Source: Anomaloglossus baeobatrachus (Eukaryota; Chordata; Amphibia; Anura; Aromobatidae). From it: 64,000 bases of DNA. The notes beneath the pieces were generated by a model that saw only the letters and a program-made list of their open reading frames with translations, was not told the origin of the DNA and did not search any database. Below are positions 1-12,134 of this stretch, piece after piece. Every line of letters starts with the position of its first letter. Positions within the stretch are counted from its first letter, which is position 1. Location of the stretch: assembly GCF_048569485.1 (NCBI RefSeq), contig NC_134354.1, positions 331,803,643 to 331,867,642 of the forward strand. Direction: 5' to 3'. The position numbers were made by a program, and so were the translations under genes.

Positions 1-72
1 GTTTTTGTTTTTTTTTTTTTTGCCTTCCTCTGGATCAACATGTTAGGCTACGGGTTGAACTAAATGGACTTA

Positions 73-238
73 GGGGTACTTTGCACACAGAGATAAATCT
101 TTGGCAGATCTGTGGTTGCAGTGAAATCATAGACATATTGTTCCATTTGTGCACAGCCACAAACCTGGCACTGATTGTCCACAATTTCACTGCAACCACA
201 GATCTGCCGCAGATTTATCTCTGTGTGCAAAGTACCCC
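73..238. mobile_element. Short foldback MITE, Harbinger type
   Basis: The two halves are inverted copies of about 55 bases starting GGGGTACTTTGCACAC, joined by a short unpaired spacer. TTA stands on both sides (70-72 and 239-241), the target duplication usual for PIF/Harbinger elements. There is no coding capacity. The terminal GGGGTACTTT resembles the ends of the larger MITEs at 732 and 38767. Confidence 0.85.
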
Positions 239-382
239 TTAGAGTCTCCCTTCAACCTTAAAAACTATGATACTATGATACTATGATACTGCAGTCCCTA
301 TGACTATTAAGATGCCCAAAAAATCATGGCATGGGTCTCTTAATGAATTAGGCATATCATACTCGAGCGAGCCCTTTATTAA

Positions 383-1339
383 AGAGGTCGTCCACTACTT
401 TTACATTGATAGGTCATCAATGTCTGATTGGCCAGGGTCCAACACTCGGCACTCCCGCTGATCAGCTGTTCTTGGTGCTGGTGGTAGCATCAGGCAGCGA
501 AAAATAGTTAGTTTCGGAGATACCCTGTCAACTTATAGTGGCCGAGGTCTGTACTGCACGTTCACCTCCCATTGAAATAAATAGGAGGCAGAAGTGCAGT
601 ACACGGCCGCAGCTGCTATCAGAAGACGGAGCAGCTCCAGAACTGAGCCGGCACCGAGAACAGTTGATCAGTGCCGTGTGCAGGGTGTTGGATCCCCGCT
701 GATAAGACATTGATGAACTTTCCTAAAGTTAGGGCGGCTTTGCACACTACGACATCGCAGGTGCGATGTCGGTGGGGTCAAATCGAAAGTGACGCACATC
801 CGGCGTCACTTGCGATGTCGTAGTGTGTAAATCCTAGATGATACGATGAACGAGCACAAAAGCGTCGTTATCGTATCATCGGTGCAGGCTCCGACATTTC
901 CATAATGCTGGTGCCGCGACAGGTACGATGTAGTTCCTCATTCCACACATCGCTGTGTGTGAAGCCGCAGGAACGAGGAACATCTCCTTACCTGCCGCCA
1001 GCGGCTATACGGAAGGAAGGAGGTGGGCGGGATGTTTATGTTCTGTTCATCTCCGCCCCTCCGCCGCCATTGGCCGCCTGCCGTGTGACGTCGCTGTGAC
1101 GCCGCACGACCCGCCCCCTTAGGAAGAAGGCGGGTTGCCGGCCAGAGCGACGGTCGCAGGGCAAGTGAGTGCATGAGAAGCTGGCGTAGCGATAATTATC
1201 GCTACGCCAGCTATCACAAGATATCGTACCTGCGACAGGGTCGGGGACTATCGCGTGCGACATCGCAGCATCGGCTTGCGATGTCGCAACGTGCAAAGCC
1301 CGCCTTAGGCCATCAATGCCAAAGTAGTGGATAACATCT
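383..1339. mobile_element. T2/Kolobok-like element interrupted by a MITE
   Basis: The ends are inverted copies: on the left AGAGGTCGTCCACTACTT followed by CATTGATAGG, on the right the reverse complement of a slightly diverged version. TTAA flanks both ends (379-382 and 1340-1343), and TTAA plus AGAGG resembles the TTAAAGGRR termini of the Xenopus T2 family. The element is split near its right end by the MITE at 732-1304. No transposase is visible. The family name is inferred from the ends only. Confidence 0.65.
732..1304. mobile_element. Harbinger-type MITE (GGGCGGCTTTGCAC ends)
   Basis: The terminal repeats read GGGCGGCTTTGCACACTACG on the left and the reverse complement of a near copy on the right, with TTA on both sides (729-731 and 1305-1307). 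Just inside the left end lies the block GGGGTCA, then GTGACGCACATCCGGCG, shared with the other large MITEs here and with the Harbinger element at 41748. The reading frames inside are by-products of the palindromic layout. Confidence 0.85.
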
Positions 1340-2591
1340 TTAAGACTGGCATGTGCATTGTCAACTGTCACCTGTCAGGTGTAATATGCACCCAGAACCA
1401 CAAGCAGTTCTGGGTGCATACTGCTAATCCCTGCCTAACCATCCCTGTATACACTAGCATAGTGTATACATTATGCGGCCAGGATGGAAGACATTATTAA
1501 ATAAAGGGTGCCAAGAAGGGAGAGATTATTAAATAAAGATGGCCAGGATGGGGGACATAATTACTATATGGGGCCAGAAGAAGGAACATCCATTATTGGT
1601 GTATGGTGGCAAATAATGGACATAATTACTGTAGGGGCAAATTAGGGGACATTATTACTGCTGTAATATAATTTAATTTTGAGGATACTGTCTTCCATGG
1701 GGGAACAAAAGCCTGACAGTTTAGAAATTAGGGAAAAAAGTATGGAATGTTCTCTGGGAATGATCAGCTATAAGTGACTGTGTGTTTTTATTTTTTGCAG
1801 AGTCGAGTCATGGAAGGAAGAAGTAATGGCGTTCTGTGCCGGATGAAGAGAAAAAGCCAATATGAATAATTTCAACTAGAGACGTCATTGGAAAGCTAGT
1901 GTATTACATGTACACACATACACTATACACTATATACAGAGCTCCTGTGCATAATGTCACTGGTGATCACTGTATTACATGTACACTGACACTGTATACA
2001 GAGCTCCTGTGTATAATGATACTGATGGTAGTATTAGTGTTATTAGTATTGTGGTTTTTATTCATGATCATTATTGTAGAATTCGGGTACTATTTGGTCT
2101 GGTCATGGGGTGTTGATATTTGACACTTGTATGTGGTAGTATTCGGTCACCATGTGGATATGTGATCTGGTCATGGTATGGTGGTATTTCTCTCTTGTAT
2201 GTGGTATTATTTGGTCACTGTGGTGTGGTCACTGTGTGGTGGTATTTCTCCCTTGTATGTGGTTGTATTTGGTCACTGTGCGGTGGTAATATGTGATCTG
2301 GTCATAGTGTTGCAGTATTTCTCCCTTGTATGTGGTATTAATTAGTCCCTATGTGGTCTGGTCAGTGTGGCGGTTTTTCTCTCTTGTATGTGGTATTATT
2401 GGTCTTGGTATAGTGGATTGTGCTGTGTATGGAGGTCCTATTTTCTCTCTGATATCAATATGGGGAAGATTATTTCCAATAGAGATTAAATACTTGAACA
2501 TTTAACCCCTCCCTGTCCTGTGATTATTACACTGCAGCAAATATTTACTTACAGAGGTTCTTCAATGAAAACAAGTAATCACCTGTTCTAA
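1340..2591. other. Gene-free stretch with a degenerate tandem repeat
   Basis: No coding exon is recognised. A small hairpin lies at about 1387-1424 (CCCAGAACCACAAGCAGTTCTGGG). From about 2100 to 2410 a phrase with CTTGTATGTGGT recurs five times at 58-73 base spacing, each time followed by a TGGTCA phrase: a loose minisatellite. Confidence 0.5.
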
Positions 2592-2778
2592 GGCCACGTG
2601 CACACGTTCAGTATTTTGTCAGAATTTTACCTCAGTATTTGTAGCCAAAACCAGGAGTGGTAAAATCAGAGGAAAAGTATAATAGAAACATGGGCACCAC
2701 TTCTGCATTTTTCACCTGGTTTTGGCTACAAATACTGATGTAAGATACTGACCAAATACTAAAAGTGTGAATATGACC
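2592..2778. mobile_element. 187 bp MITE
   Basis: The inverted ends begin GGCCACGTGCACACG on the left and GGTCATATTCACAC on the right when read from outside. TAA flanks both ends (2589-2591 and 2779-2781). The interior is a foldback around two inverted copies of a phrase with AGTATTTGTAGCCAAAACCAG. There is no coding capacity. It is a Harbinger-type element by its target duplication. Confidence 0.8.
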
Positions 2779-3207
2779 TAAGGATAAGTGATAACTTAAT
2801 CATCAGTGGGGGTCTGATTGGTGCCGGTCCCAGCAATCTGTAAAATGTGCAACTTTTATCTCCATAAAGGCTCATTCACATGACTGTTCCGTCTGTCCTG
2901 GTCAGTTCCTGTTTTTTTGCGGACCCACGGACAGAACCATCTTTTCAATGTCTTTTGTGTAGGATCAGATGGCACATGGAAGTACGTCCGTGTGCATCCG
3001 ATCCTACAAAAAACCACATTGGATGCCGTATGTCCGTTCCGTTATTATGGAACATGTCCTATTCTGTTCCGTAATAAAAGACCGTGACTCAATACAAGTC
3101 AATGAGCCCGCAAAATCCCTTGAAGCCACACAGAAGCACATCTGTGTAACTTCCGTTGGTGCCCGTGCAGTCTGTGTACCACTCCTGCTCCAGCCCCGCG
3201 GCTTCTC

Positions 3208-3315
3208 GCACAGCAGTGTGTCAGCATCTGCCCGCACTGCAGTGTGTCCGCATATGCCCGCACTGCAGTGTGTCCGCATATGCCCACACTGCAGTGTGTC
3301 CGCATATGCCCGCAT
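3208..3315 (+). repeat. 26 bp minisatellite, about 4 copies
   Basis: The unit GCACTGCAGTGTGTCCGCAT plus ATGCCC is repeated with few changes. It contains the palindrome CACTGCAGTG. It lies inside the 2868-4714 element. Confidence 0.85.
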
Positions 3316-4435
3316 TTCAGTGCGAGCAGCCACGGGGCTGATGAGCGCTGCCGTCAGGAGGTTAGTAAAGTTCATTACCTGCAGGATGAAGTACTGCACT
3401 CCTGACATCGGCGCTCATCACTGGCAGCCACGTTCTCACATCACCTCTCGCAGACGGCCCGAGCCACTGTGTCTAGCGGTGACGTCACGGGCCACTCGCG
3501 AGAGGTGATCTGAGAACGCGGCGGGCATAGAAGTCAGTGGCCAGTGCTGACGTCAGGAGTGCAGTGGCTTCCATCACCGCAGGTAATGTACCTCACTAAC
3601 CTCCTGAAGTCAGCGCTGGTCATGCCCTGCAGTGAACTGTGCTGATCTCATGATGTTAGCCCAGGTCACTGTACTGCTCTCCCAGCCAATGGGGAATGTT
3701 CTGTTCTTCATTGACTGGGGCAGTGAGTATGGATCGTCGTGGAACCCCCTTATTGGATTACGCCGGATCGGATTTGTTTTTTCTTTTCAATAAATTGGTG
3801 ACAGAGGGAATGTGTTGATGAGTGTTTTTGCAAATAAAAAATTGTTTGTCGTCTATTTTTTTTAAATTACTGACTGGGTTAGTGATGTCAGGTATCTGAT
3901 AGATGCTGTGGGCTTGATGCCACGTGACATTACACATCTGGTATCAACCCCAAATATTCCCCCGTTTGCCACCACAGGATGAGCTGGGAAAAAGCACCAG
4001 GATTGGCGCATCTAATAGATGCACTACTTCTGGGGCGGCTGCGGCCTTCTATTCTTAGGCTGGGGAGGGTCCAAGAACCGCGGACCTCCCTAGTCTGAAA
4101 ATACCAGACCCCAGCTGTCCGCTTTACTTTGGCTAGTGATCCAATTTGGCGGGGACCCCACATATTTTTGTTTTAAATTATTTATTTAATTTAAAATAAC
4201 AGCGTAGGGTACCCTCTGTTTTGGATTACCAGCCAAGGTGAAGCTGCCAGCTGTGGTCTGCAGGCTGCAGCCATCTGCTTTACCCGAGCTGGCTACACAA
4301 AATAGGGAGGACCCCATGTTGTGTTTTTAAATTATTTATTTTTTTGGCTAAATACAAGGCTATGTACCCTTTAGTGCCACATGAAAGGCACTAAAGGGTG
4401 CAAGATTACAAAATGCTGGAGAGTGGGACATTATA

Positions 4436-4545
4436 TATGTCTTTCTCATCTATGATCTATCTCTCTATCTATCCCTCTATTCATTCATCACATCTATTTA
4501 TCCCTCTATCTTTCTATCTATCCCTCTATCTATAACTATTTATCT
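4436..4545 (+). repeat. CTAT-rich microsatellite
   Basis: Imperfect CTAT/TCTA tetranucleotide runs near the right end of the 2868-4714 element. Confidence 0.7.
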
Positions 4546-5164
4546 AGCTGCTTCCGTGTTTTGTGGTCCGCAAAAAAACAGAAGGCACACAGATGAGACA
4601 TGACCCGTGTACGGAACGGAACGGATGTCACACAGATGCCACACGGATGCATCCATGAAAAAAACGGACCATTTTTTGCAGACCGCAAAATGTAATGGTC
4701 ATGTGAATGTAGCCTTACACTGGAGCTCATGTCTGACTCGACTCGTGATCCCTTTATTCCTCAGTGACTGCGAGCTCTGTACTTGGCTTTTTCTGACCGT
4801 CCCATAGAGGATGAATGGAGCTGCGGTCACACATCTGACCTCCTGCTGTATTCTATAATGGGGATAAAAGTTCCTCATTCTTCCGATCGGTGCTGTTTCC
4901 ACTGGTCTGGTTCCAGCAATCAATAAGTTATCACCTACCTAACTGTGGATCGGTGATAACTTGTTTTCACCAAACAAGCCCTTTACTGCAAACTACTGTA
5001 ATTGTACATCCCAGTTATGGTGTGTGCACAGGAGATGTGCAATGCTACAGTATAACGGGGTCGGGGATAACAACAAACATGTATTTGCATATAACTGTAG
5101 GGTGGGCCCAAGGAGTCAATTCCCCTGGTGGGCCCCAGACTCTCCAGTCCGACCCTGGAAGGCA

Positions 5165-5309
5165 CCCTTTAATTATGAGAGACCTGGAGCAGTTTGCAAA
5201 AGAAAATCGGTCCAAAAATCCAGTTGAAAGGTGTAAGACACTTGTTGATGGTTATAGGAAGCAACTGGTGGGAGTTATCTATTCCCAAGGATGTGCAACT
5301 AAATATTAA
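5165..5309 (+). pseudogene. Tc1-like transposase, C-terminal fragment
   Basis: The frame encodes about 40 residues matching the C-terminal end of Tc1 transposases, with the phrases NPVERCKTLVDGYRKQL and a terminal GCATKY. The stop codon lies inside the TTAA target of the composite element that follows. The 3' part of the same Tc1 copy resumes at 11925 after that element and runs to a TIR-like end, CCATGACTGTA, near 12132. The catalytic core is absent. Confidence 0.75.
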
Positions 5310-5414
5310 CCCCTTCACGACTCTTGATGTAACTGTACATCATGGAAATTGGTACATTCCCGACCTATGACGTACGGTTACATCATGGCGATCACGGGGT
5401 TGCTGCACTGTACC

Positions 5415-8400
5415 TGTGGCACCCCTGAGGCTCTGGTCGCCACAGGGTACTACACCTCAATTAAGGTGTGGTATCTATCTCAGGGGGGTTAATCACCGGT
5501 GTTCCACATTCACACACTACATACAGCTTAGGAGCCTTCACATAGGGTGAGATGGCTCAGGGTAGGCAGGGGGGTGGCCATCACGATCATGGCACTTCAC
5601 CAGTCACTGAAGCCAGCCACCTGGGGGCGGGTTCCACCTGGGGGTAGAAATAGGCGCAACACACTCACATCAAAAACAGATCCATCAGGACCATAGTTCT
5701 GGCAAGACATCTCTGGAAAACTTGGACTTTACTAGGCCCGGGGCTTGGAGCTCAGCCAGGGTACCGAACTACTGAGGGGGACACCCTAGAAATAGGACAC
5801 TCTCTCTCCTTCTCTCTTAACCTTTTCCTATCCAATAAAATTTCCTGTTCTGCCCATTGAAATCCTATTATAATTGGGAAAAAACGTCAAAACAGAATTT
5901 TGCAATATGAATGAATTTTGTAAAATAAATCAACAGGAAATCAATTTATTCACATGTGACTGAAAAACAAGGCAGTGGCCTGACAAAGTATACATTTTTG
6001 GAATGTCCCCCCCCGGGGGAACGCAGGATAGGAAAAGGTTAAAACACCGGTGGTGGCCCCTTACTTGCCTGGGATTGACCGGAGCCCATCATGGCAGTGA
6101 CCAGTACTACTGGGCTGGCGACCGATGCTGTGAGTAAACTACACCTTGAACCCACAGAGACTGTGTTGGCTTGTTCTTACCTGCAGCGACGCCCAGCGCT
6201 TAGGCGCCAACCGCCATTACCTCCCCTCTTCCTCCACCCGGGGTCTGCTTCACCTGTGGGGAGCGACACCATTCCGGCTGTCGTAACACCTGTCCCGGCG
6301 AGGAATCCTGCAGTGGCGGCTACTCCTGGCCGCATACCACAGTTGGCGTCACATCAAACTTTCCCAAATATCCCGCTTCCCCCACCATTTACTATACGCC
6401 TCGGGGCAACGGAATCGGGCAAGGCCACCCATGACATCGTCTGACCTGACCCAAAATGGCCCGGCAATGAGTAGGTTATACACCTGCCCTGTGGGGCGCT
6501 ACATTTGGTGTCACAAACAGAATATCGTGCCCATTAAACCGGGTACTGTGCACCTAGAGAACTGTGTTAAACCGGATAATTTGGTGTTGAACCAATCATT
6601 TGCAAAAAGAACAGTCGCCATTTATAATTCCGCGCAGGAAAAAGCTAGGGCGTGCATTCATGGGAGGAATCCAGGAGGAACGCGCGACAGAGTACTGTTT
6701 GAGTCACCCTTCACCATTCGACGCAGGAAGAAAAGGGGGCATGCCATGGGAAGTGGCTCCCTGAAAAGCACGCGAACAGAGGATCCCTTGCCGGAGGTGG
6801 AGTCTACCACCTCGGATGACCAGTTGAAAGAGGAAAGAAAGGACTTAATACCTTGTACCTTGGGAGTGGTATGCAATGCGCAGAAAAATTGCAACCACCG
6901 AGTGCTGACGGGACAGATCCAGCAACCCAACGAGTGTTCACCGCCAAGCTGAGACTTATACACTGACATGCTCGGTCTATCTACCCGAGTCCCAGTGGGG
7001 TACAGTGCTGACAGATTCATCACTCGGAACACCCTGATGTGACTGCTGGTGAGATAGTTATGATTCTAGAAAAACCGCAAAGAACTATATCAAAAAACTC
7101 ACCAAAAGGAGCCAAACCAAATGATATGTGCACACACAGAATGTGGTGAGCCTTCCTCATCAAGATGGCTGCAGCCAAGGTGCAAGATGCAGATGTCACA
7201 GCCACTCAGCCTCCACACTAGAGGGGAGGGGGGCGGCTGCTTAGCATAAGACATGCACACTAATAAGGCTTGCACTGGGAGCCCATCATATAATGAGTGA
7301 AATGCACAGTGTCTGAACTGTAACCTATAAATGACGCCAGAAACCCAGGTCAGGCGGGCTAAACATCACTATATAGGTGCATCTCGCATGGATACACAAG
7401 ACGCACAGTGTCTGAATTATGGCCTATAAATGACGCACAACACCAGGTCAGGCGGGTCAGTTAGCACTATATGAGTATATATATGAGTGTACTCATATAG
7501 TGCTAAATGACCCGCCAGTTAGCACTATATGAGTACATAACACATGACAGGCTCACCATTTAACCACCTGAATTCAAAAGGCCCAAACACATCCTGCAAA
7601 AATGGATAAAATGTGCCATACCTCAAATAGTGAGATATTAGTTTATATTTTGGCCCAAAATATGTAAGCTCGCAATCCGTTCGTCAAGGATTCTCACACT
7701 TGCGAGTCCCTACACTAAATTAGTTAGAAAAACCACAAAGAACTATATAAAAAAAACTCACCAAAAGGAGCCAAACCAAATGATATGTTCACACACAGAA
7801 TAGTAGAATAGTTATGATTCTACCCTTGAAACCAGGGGTTCCAGGAGGTCACTTGAGCACCGTTCCGGAGGGGGAACTCTGTTGCTGACCCCGCCAGTCT
7901 TCTTATCCCCGTGTGCCACCGATGCGGCAAGTCAGGTCATTATGCCAGAGGATGTCAAGTGATCGTGCCAAACCAGGGGGTCGGGACCGGCCCTCTGGAA
8001 ACACCAGCAACCAAGCAAGAATAATTGTTAATGTTTTTCATATGCAGAATGTCCTCTCATTGATGATATTTTCTGACTTGAAATGTTTTGATGACCTGTG
8101 ACCGGCATTGTTGAAAATGTTTGAAAAGTTTTGAAATTATTGCTGCCTCCCAAAAAGGGAAGGATGTTTTCTTGTTAACCTGTTACATGCATATAAAAAT
8201 TGCATCCCGGGAGTGCTGCCATTTGCCATGAGGGAATGTGGCACCCCTAAGGCTCTGGTCGCCACAGGGTACTGCACCTCAATTAAGGTGCGGTATCTAT
8301 CTCAGATAAGGGGGGGGGGGGGTAATCACCGTTGTTCCACATTCACACACTACATTTAGCTTAGGAGCCTTCACACCTGGGGGTAGAAGTAGGCGCAACA

Positions 8401-8534
8401 CACTAACATCAAAAACAGATCCATCGAGACCATAGTTCTGGCAAGACATCTCTGGAAAACGTGGACTTTACTAGGCCCGGGGCTTGGAGCAGGAGCTCAG
8501 CCAGGGTACCTAACTACTGAGGTGGACACCCTAA
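5415..8534 (+). mobile_element. Fossil LTR retrotransposon (Ty3/gypsy-like), decayed
   Basis: A left LTR (about 5415-6503) begins TGTGGCACCCC and ends GGCGCTACA, followed by a primer-binding-like stretch with GGTGTCACAAACAG. A second, shortened LTR starts at 8237 after a purine-rich GAGGGAA. Between them, near 7905-7952, a CCHC zinc-knuckle of gag nucleocapsid type can be read, and the rest is too decayed to assign. The element is broken and old. It sits inside the TTAA element and is itself interrupted by the 7069-7807 insert. Confidence 0.65.
7069..7807. mobile_element. Retroposon-like insert with 15-base target repeats
   Basis: The 15-base phrase ATAGTTATGATTCTA occurs directly on both sides (7054-7068 and 7808-7822), which fits target-primed or similar insertion. 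Inside, the first ~75 bases recur as a direct repeat at the other end (7069-7143 and about 7726-7800), both with CTCACCAAAAGGAGCCAAAC. A further internal pair with GGTCAGGCGGG is present. No coding sequence is recognised and the family is unknown. Confidence 0.6.
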
Positions 8535-8876
8535 GCTGTCGAATGACTTTCTCGGCAGAAAAATAAAAAAAAACTATAACCTTCAAAATTCAGTGGTGCA
8601 AAAAACCTTTATTTTGTAAATAAGCATTTTTAGTGTGGTAATCGCCAAACTTGAAAATAAACAATATAAATCTGGTATCGCTAAAATCGTACTGACCTGA
8701 GGAATAAAGCCGTATAATCTCTTATACCGCACGGTGAACAGCATAAAAATAAATAAATAAAGCCAATTCTTCAACCGCTATTGATTTATTAATTCTGCCT
8801 CTAAAAGATCACAGTACAGCGTGGCTCATATTTATCCTGTGCTCTACACTGAGCGCTTGGACCGGGATTATGTGTA

Positions 8877-9236
8877 AGGGTGCATACCCACAATCAGTGT
8901 TTGTAGCGTTTTGGACACAGCGTGTTTTCGCTGCATCCAAACTGCTGCATTGTGCAGCAGAAGTACAGTGGATGGGATTTGTAGAAATTCCATGCCCACT
9001 GTGCTTCTTTTCTGCGCAGCGTAAACTGACATGTGGAGCAGCTTCCCATCCTCTCAATTTATGCTTGCGGAGACGTTGTGTCTTTAGCTGGGAAAGTCCA
9101 CAGCGCCCAAAACCAAGGTAGTGGGCACAGGCAGCTGCGGTCTCCTGCAGAGAACACTTGCATCTTCACAGGAGAACACACAATGCGTCCAGGACGCAGC
9201 GTGTGCAGAGCGTGGACACATATCCTAAATCTCTGA
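8877..9236. repeat. MITE-like segment shared with 43885-44215
   Basis: The phrase CCCACAATCAG, then a GCAGCGTTTTGG-like run and TGTGCTTCTTTTCT, is found here and again at about 43885-44215 in the other TTAA element. It is part of the shared body of these elements or an old insert in their ancestor. No gene. Confidence 0.5.
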
Positions 9237-10399
9237 AAAACGTAATTCAGACAAAATTCCCAACAGAAAATTCACTGTAATGAGGCAGAGGGAGTCACTT
9301 TGACCTCACGTCTGCCCTGTGGTCCAGCAGTGTCCATCTTTTTTATGCTTCTTTTTAGGTGTGCACAAAAGTGCGGGCATCAACAGTTTTGTTCACTTTT
9401 GAAAAGACGGACACCGCTGAACAGCGGCCAAACGGAGTCCAGAGGAACTCTGCTTCCTCATTAGTGAATGGATCCATTGCAGCTTTCACCTGAATCACAT
9501 ATGTCGGAGATGTAGATGGAAACCCTGATGTCAGCATAGACCACAGGATAAATGTGAACTGATCTGTCTCAAAGTCACCACAAAATAGCATTCAACTCAA
9601 CCCAAAGAAACACAAGTCCCCACTGAGGTCCATCATCGGTTAACAGAAATATAGGGGGATTCCACATTACTAGTATCACAAATGATCTAGAAAAACGCTA
9701 TGGCTCACCCCCTAAAAAAAATCCAGCAATATCTGCTCTCCCAAATCCAAATTCTCCCTTCTTCTGAGCCCCACAATGTGCCTAAACCAGTTTGTGTCCA
9801 CACGATTGGCATTATTTTAGTGATGAGAGCCTGTTTAAATGTACAGAGTGCAGGTTTCCAGAAGTACAAGCTGGCCACAATGTATGGGCACTACAATGTA
9901 CTGGGCACAACAAGGACTTATTCAGTTTTTAATTCTGCAACATTTACTGCATTTGACATCATGGGTGTTTTCCAGACACTAAATTGTCACTACACAGATA
10001 GATGATTTCCCAGAGGGATTTAATTTCCAAATTTTGGTCACTTGAAGGGGATTTCTTCTGTTCTGGCACTTAGGGGCTCTGCAAATGGAGTCCACAAACT
10101 ACTCTAGGAAAATATGTGCTCCAAAAATCAAATGGCACTCCTTCCTTCACGAGCCCTGTGTTGCGGTCAAACAGTACTATACAGTCACATGTGGGGTATA
10201 GCCATATTCAAGAGAAATTGTGTAACATATTATGGGGTCTTTTTTTTACCTATTCCCCTTGTGAAAATTGGAAATCTGGGGTTAAAACATTTTTTTAGAG
10301 GTAGTAATGTAATTATTTTTTTTTTTACCGCCCAATAATTTAAAATTTTGTGACACACCTGCAGTGTCAATATGCTCTTTGCACCCCTAGATAAGTTCA

Positions 10400-11490
10400 T
10401 TGAGGGATGCAGTTTGTAAAATGGGATCCCTTGGGGGGAGGGTTTCTACTGTTCCAGCAGTTGTGCTCAGGCAGTCTCAGGTGCTCTGCCAATGTTACAT
10501 GGCACCCAGAAATCATTCCAATTAAATCTGCACTCCAATATGGCGCTCCATCCCTTCTTCAGTTTGTACTGTGCCTCAAAAGTAGTTTTCAACCACATAT
10601 GGGGTACTGGTGTACTCAGGAGAAATTGCACAACAAATTGTTTGGCTCATTATCTCCTGTTACCCTAGTGAATTTGAAGAATTTGGGGTTAAGGCAACAT
10701 TTTTTATGGTTAAAAATTATTTTTTTTTCATTTTCATGGCTCAACATTATAAAATTCTGTGAAGCCCCTGGGAAATACAGGTGCTCACAAACCATCTGGA
10801 TAAATTTCTTGAAAGGTCTAGTTTCCAAAATGGGGTGACTTGTGGGGGAGCTCCACTGTTAAGGCACATCAGAGGCTCTCCAAATGCGACATGGCATCCG
10901 CTAATCTTTCCAGCCAATTTTGCCATCAAATGGTGCTCCTTCCCTTCCGAGCCCTGCCATGCATCCAAACAGTTTATTTCCACCACATATGAGGTATCAG
11001 CATACTCAGAAGAAATTGCACAATAACTTTTATGATGCATTTTATCCTGAGACCCTTGTGGAAAAAAAAGCTATCTGATTGAAGTAACATTTTTGTGGTA
11101 ATAATGTATTTTTCTTATTTCATGGCTCAACATTATAAACTTCTGTGAAGCCCCTGGGGGTTCAAGGTGCTCACCAAACATGTAGATAAATTCCTTGACG
11201 GGTCTAATGTCCAAAATGGGGTCACTTGTGGGGCAACAGATGATTTCCACCACATGTGAGGTATCGGCTTACTCAGGAGAAATTGCACAACAAATGTTCT
11301 CTTATTACCGTTGTGAAGATGCTAAATTTTATGGATAAAGTAACATTTTTGTTGGAAAAAGTAAAATTTTCATTTTTTTCCTTCCACATTGCTTTGGTTC
11401 CTGTGGAGCACCTAAAGGGTAAACTTCCTGGATGTAATTTTGAGCAGTATGAGGGGTGCAGTTTTTAGAATGGTGTCACTTTTGGGTATT
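10400..11490 (+). repeat. Array of diverged ~390 bp units
   Basis: An anchor phrase like TTCCAAAATGGGGTCACTTG recurs at about 10415, 10820, 11211 and 11464, each followed where complete by GCTCCTTCC and later by a CCACATATGGGGTA-like phrase. The same units make up the right half of the 42012-46404 element. Reading frames here are not gene-like. Confidence 0.75.
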
Positions 11491-12134
11491 TTCTGTCACC
11501 TAGGCCTCTCAAAGTCACTTAAAATGTGATGTGGTTTAAAAAAATTACTTTGTAAATTTTGTTGGAGAAATGAGAAATTACTGATAAACTTTGAACCCTT
11601 CTAACTTTCTAACATGTAGGAAATGTTATTTAGCAATTATTTTGTGTGAAATAACTCCCGGATTTATGGGCATAAAATTTCAAACTTTGAAAATTGCGAA
11701 ATTTTCAACATTTCCACCAAATTTCCAATTTTTTCACAAATAAACGCAAAGAATATCAGCCTAAATTTACAACTATCATGAAGTACAATATGTCACGAAA
11801 AACAGTGTCAGAATATCCAGGATGTATTAGAGCGTTCCAGAGTCATAACCTGTCAAAATGACACTGGTCAGAATTGCAAAAAATGGCCTGGTCAGAAGGT
11901 GTTTTCAGGCTGGGGGTGAATGGGTTAATAATAATTTTGTCCCGCCCATTTTTGGAATTTTCTCTGAAATTACGTCCATTTTGCCTTTTTTACTTTTTTT
12001 TGTGTTGTTCTGATGCACACATAGGAAATAAACATGTGTATAACAAAATGTGTAACTGCATTAATTTTCTGGGAGAAGTAGTTCATTTTCTGGAACAATT
12101 GCAAAGGTGCCAAAACCTTCAGCCATGACTGTAA

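Larger units (their letters stand above)
2868..4714. mobile_element. 1.85 kb non-autonomous element, Harbinger-like ends
   Basis: The ends read AGGCTCATTCACATGAC and, from the other side, GGCTACATTCACATGAC, next to TAA (2865-2867) and TTA (4715-4717). The body contains a 26 bp minisatellite, an inverted pair near 3420-3520 and, at about 3860-4390, a GC-rich block also found at 43260-43800 and in part at 31170-31500. The element is inserted in another repeat whose parts are seen at 2782-2866 and 4718-4965. No gene is recognised. Confidence 0.65.
5310..11924. mobile_element. 6.6 kb TTAA-flanked composite element, piggyBac-like
   Basis: TTAA lies at 5306-5309 and 11925-11928. The ends read CCCCTTCACGAC on the left and CCCATTCACCCC from the right. 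If the element and one TTAA are removed, the Tc1-like sequence on the two sides joins smoothly, which supports the borders. Inside are a decayed LTR element, a retroposon-like insert, a MITE-like segment near 8877 and an array of ~390 bp units. Its right third is clearly related to that of the 42012-46404 element. No transposase is seen. The piggyBac assignment rests on TTAA and the CCC terminus. Confidence 0.7.

Noticed and set aside
905-1371. Frames of 64-111 codons
   Set aside because: They lie inside the MITE at 732-1304 and its foldback; no similarity to proteins is recognised.
6091-6952. Two plus-strand frames of 117 and 173 codons that could pass for a host gene
   Set aside because: The first is within the LTR at 5415-6503 and the second in the degraded interior of that fossil element. 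No host exon pattern is visible.
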